A program made the translations under genes and the position numbers. From contig UQVZ01000078.1 in assembly GCA_900544675.1 (NCBI GenBank), positions 1-6,241 on the forward strand: 6,241 bases of DNA, read 5' to 3'. A model generated the notes under the pieces. That model did no database searches and was not told where the DNA came from. It saw nothing but the letters and a program-made list of their open reading frames with translations. Source of the stretch: an uncultured Bacteroides sp. (GTDB lineage Bacteria > Bacteroidota > Bacteroidia > Bacteroidales > Bacteroidaceae). Shown in pieces: positions 5,243 to 6,241 of this stretch. Position 1 is the stretch's first letter; each line of letters opens with the position of its first letter.

Positions 5243-6241
5243 ATGGAAACAGTAAATAGAATACTTCAAGAGAAGATTACTGCACGAATCGCGCCCAATA
5301 AAGCAGTATTAATTTTTGGTGCCCGCCGTGTTGGTAAAACGGTAATGATGCGTAAAATTGTGGACAACTATTCAGGTAGGACGATGATGCTCAACGGCGA
5401 AGACTACGACACATTAGCACTATTGGAGAATCGCTCAATAGCCAATTATCGGCATTTATTGGATGGTATTGATTTGCTGGCTATTGATGAGGCACAGAAC
5501 ATACCACAAATCGGTAGTATTCTGAAGTTGATAGTTGATGAAATACCGGGAATAAGCGTCTTGGCAAGTGGTTCTTCATCATTCGATTTACTGAATAAGA
5601 CTGGTGAACCGTTGGTAGGTCGCAGTACGCAATTTTTACTTACTCCTTTTTCGCAACGGGAAATAGCACAAATAGAAACCCCTTTTGAAACTCGTCAGAA
5701 TCTTGAAGCCCGTTTAATTTACGGTTCATATCCTGAAGTAGTAATGATGGAGAACTATGAACGTAAAACAGACTATTTACGCGATATTGTAGGTGCATAC
5801 CTGCTTAAAGATATCTTAGCAATTGACGGCTTAAAAAATTCGAGCAAGATGCGCGATCTGCTTCGATTGATAGCTTTTCAGTTGGGCAGTGAAGTTTCTT
5901 ACGATGAGTTAGGTAAACAGCTCAGCATGAGCAAAACAACAGTTGAAAAATATCTTGACCTCTTGGAGAAAGTATTCGTTATATATCGTCTTGGGGCTTA
6001 CTCGCGCAATCTTCGCAAGGAGGTGACGAAAGCTGGGAAGTGGTATTTCTATGATAATGGCATTCGAAATGCTATTATAGGTGCTTTTTCACCATTGGCT
6101 ATTCGGCAGGATGTTGGTGCATTGTGGGAGAACTATATCATCGGAGAGCGTCGTAAGGCGAATTTCAACGAAGGGCTGCATAAGGAGTTCTATTTTTGGC
6201 GTACTTACGATAAACAAGAGATTGATCTTATCGAAGAGAAT
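5243..6241 (+). CDS. AAA_14/DUF4143 ATP-binding protein (3'-partial)
   Basis: A continuous frame of 333 codons running off the right edge; family members are usually about 370-420 residues, so most of the protein is here. The N-terminal ATPase has Walker A GARRVGKT (26-33), Walker B LLAIDEAQ (78-85) and the family's VLASGSSSFDL strand (106-116), followed by the GRSTQFLLTPFSQRE block. The C-terminal DUF4143 region contains a helix-turn-helix-like VSYDELGKQLSMSKTTVEKYLDLLEKVFVIY segment (described here by its ends: VSYDEL to VFVIY), the YFYDNGIRNA block, LWENYI, and KQEIDLI near the end, a motif compared with PD-(D/E)XK nuclease-like folds. ATG 5243 is the only start that keeps Walker A intact; AAAGG at 5237-5241 is too close to act as a normal Shine-Dalgarno. 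Family function is uncertain; these ATPases are common in Bacteroidetes, both chromosomal and accessory. Its A/T-richer codon use suggests an origin different from the rte genes. Confidence 0.88.
   Translation, partial: METVNRILQEKITARIAPNKAVLIFGARRVGKTVMMRKIVDNYSGRTMMLNGEDYDTLALLENRSIANYRHLLDGIDLLAIDEAQNIPQIGSILKLIVDEIPGISVLASGSSSFDLLNKTGEPLVGRSTQFLLTPFSQREIAQIETPFETRQNLEARLIYGSYPEVVMMENYERKTDYLRDIVGAYLLKDILAIDGLKNSSKMRDLLRLIAFQLGSEVSYDELGKQLSMSKTTVEKYLDLLEKVFVIYRLGAYSRNLRKEVTKAGKWYFYDNGIRNAIIGAFSPLAIRQDVGALWENYIIGERRKANFNEGLHKEFYFWRTYDKQEIDLIEEN

Overview
The window is a piece of a Bacteroidales (Bacteroides/Parabacteroides/Prevotella-type) conjugative element of the CTnDOT/CTnERL family. 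Three things show this. First, an RteA-type hybrid sensor kinase, an RteB-type NtrC-family regulator and an RteC-type protein follow one another in the CTnDOT order. Second, TATCTTTG boxes resemble the Bacteroides -7 promoter element (TAnnTTTG). Third, Shine-Dalgarno sequences are weak. In known elements tetQ lies just upstream of rteA; it would be outside the left edge here.

Layout, all genes on the + strand. (1) Positions 1-2105: rteA, cut at its 5' end by the window edge: membrane-anchored histidine kinase, receiver and HPt domains. (2) Positions 2098-3420: rteB, overlapping rteA by 8 nt: receiver, sigma-54 activator AAA+ domain and Fis-type HTH. (3) Positions 3421-3701: a gene-free stretch that is almost entirely RNA secondary structure: a ~124-nt composite hairpin with its apex near 3587, followed at once by a strong intrinsic terminator ending at 3674. 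Short overlapping reading frames end inside the terminator stem. It looks like an attenuator or a terminated small RNA. (4) Positions 3702-4115: a short RibD/DHFR-fold reductase-like protein. (5) Positions 4116-4325: regulatory DNA for rteC, with two tandem dyads of identical architecture, a terminator, and a partial sigma-54 -24/-12-like element. (6) Positions 4326-4943: rteC, closed by a perfect bidirectional terminator at 4962-4994. (7) Positions 4996-5242: AT-rich spacer with small repeats and a Bacteroides-type promoter. (8) Positions 5243 to the right edge: an AAA_14/DUF4143 ATPase, uninterrupted for 333 codons but cut by the window end and A/T-richer in codon use than the rte genes.

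From what is known of CTnDOT, tetracycline raises translation of the tetQ-rteA-rteB message, RteA signals to RteB, RteB activates rteC, and RteC activates the excision genes. The sequence supports a multistep phosphorelay in RteA (His, Asp, His) feeding the receiver Asp of RteB, and an RteB that retains the GAFTGA loop for sigma-54 contact. The less described parts are the structured RNA and reductase-like gene between rteB and rteC, and the DUF4143 ATPase after rteC, where CTnDOT would lead toward its excision operon.
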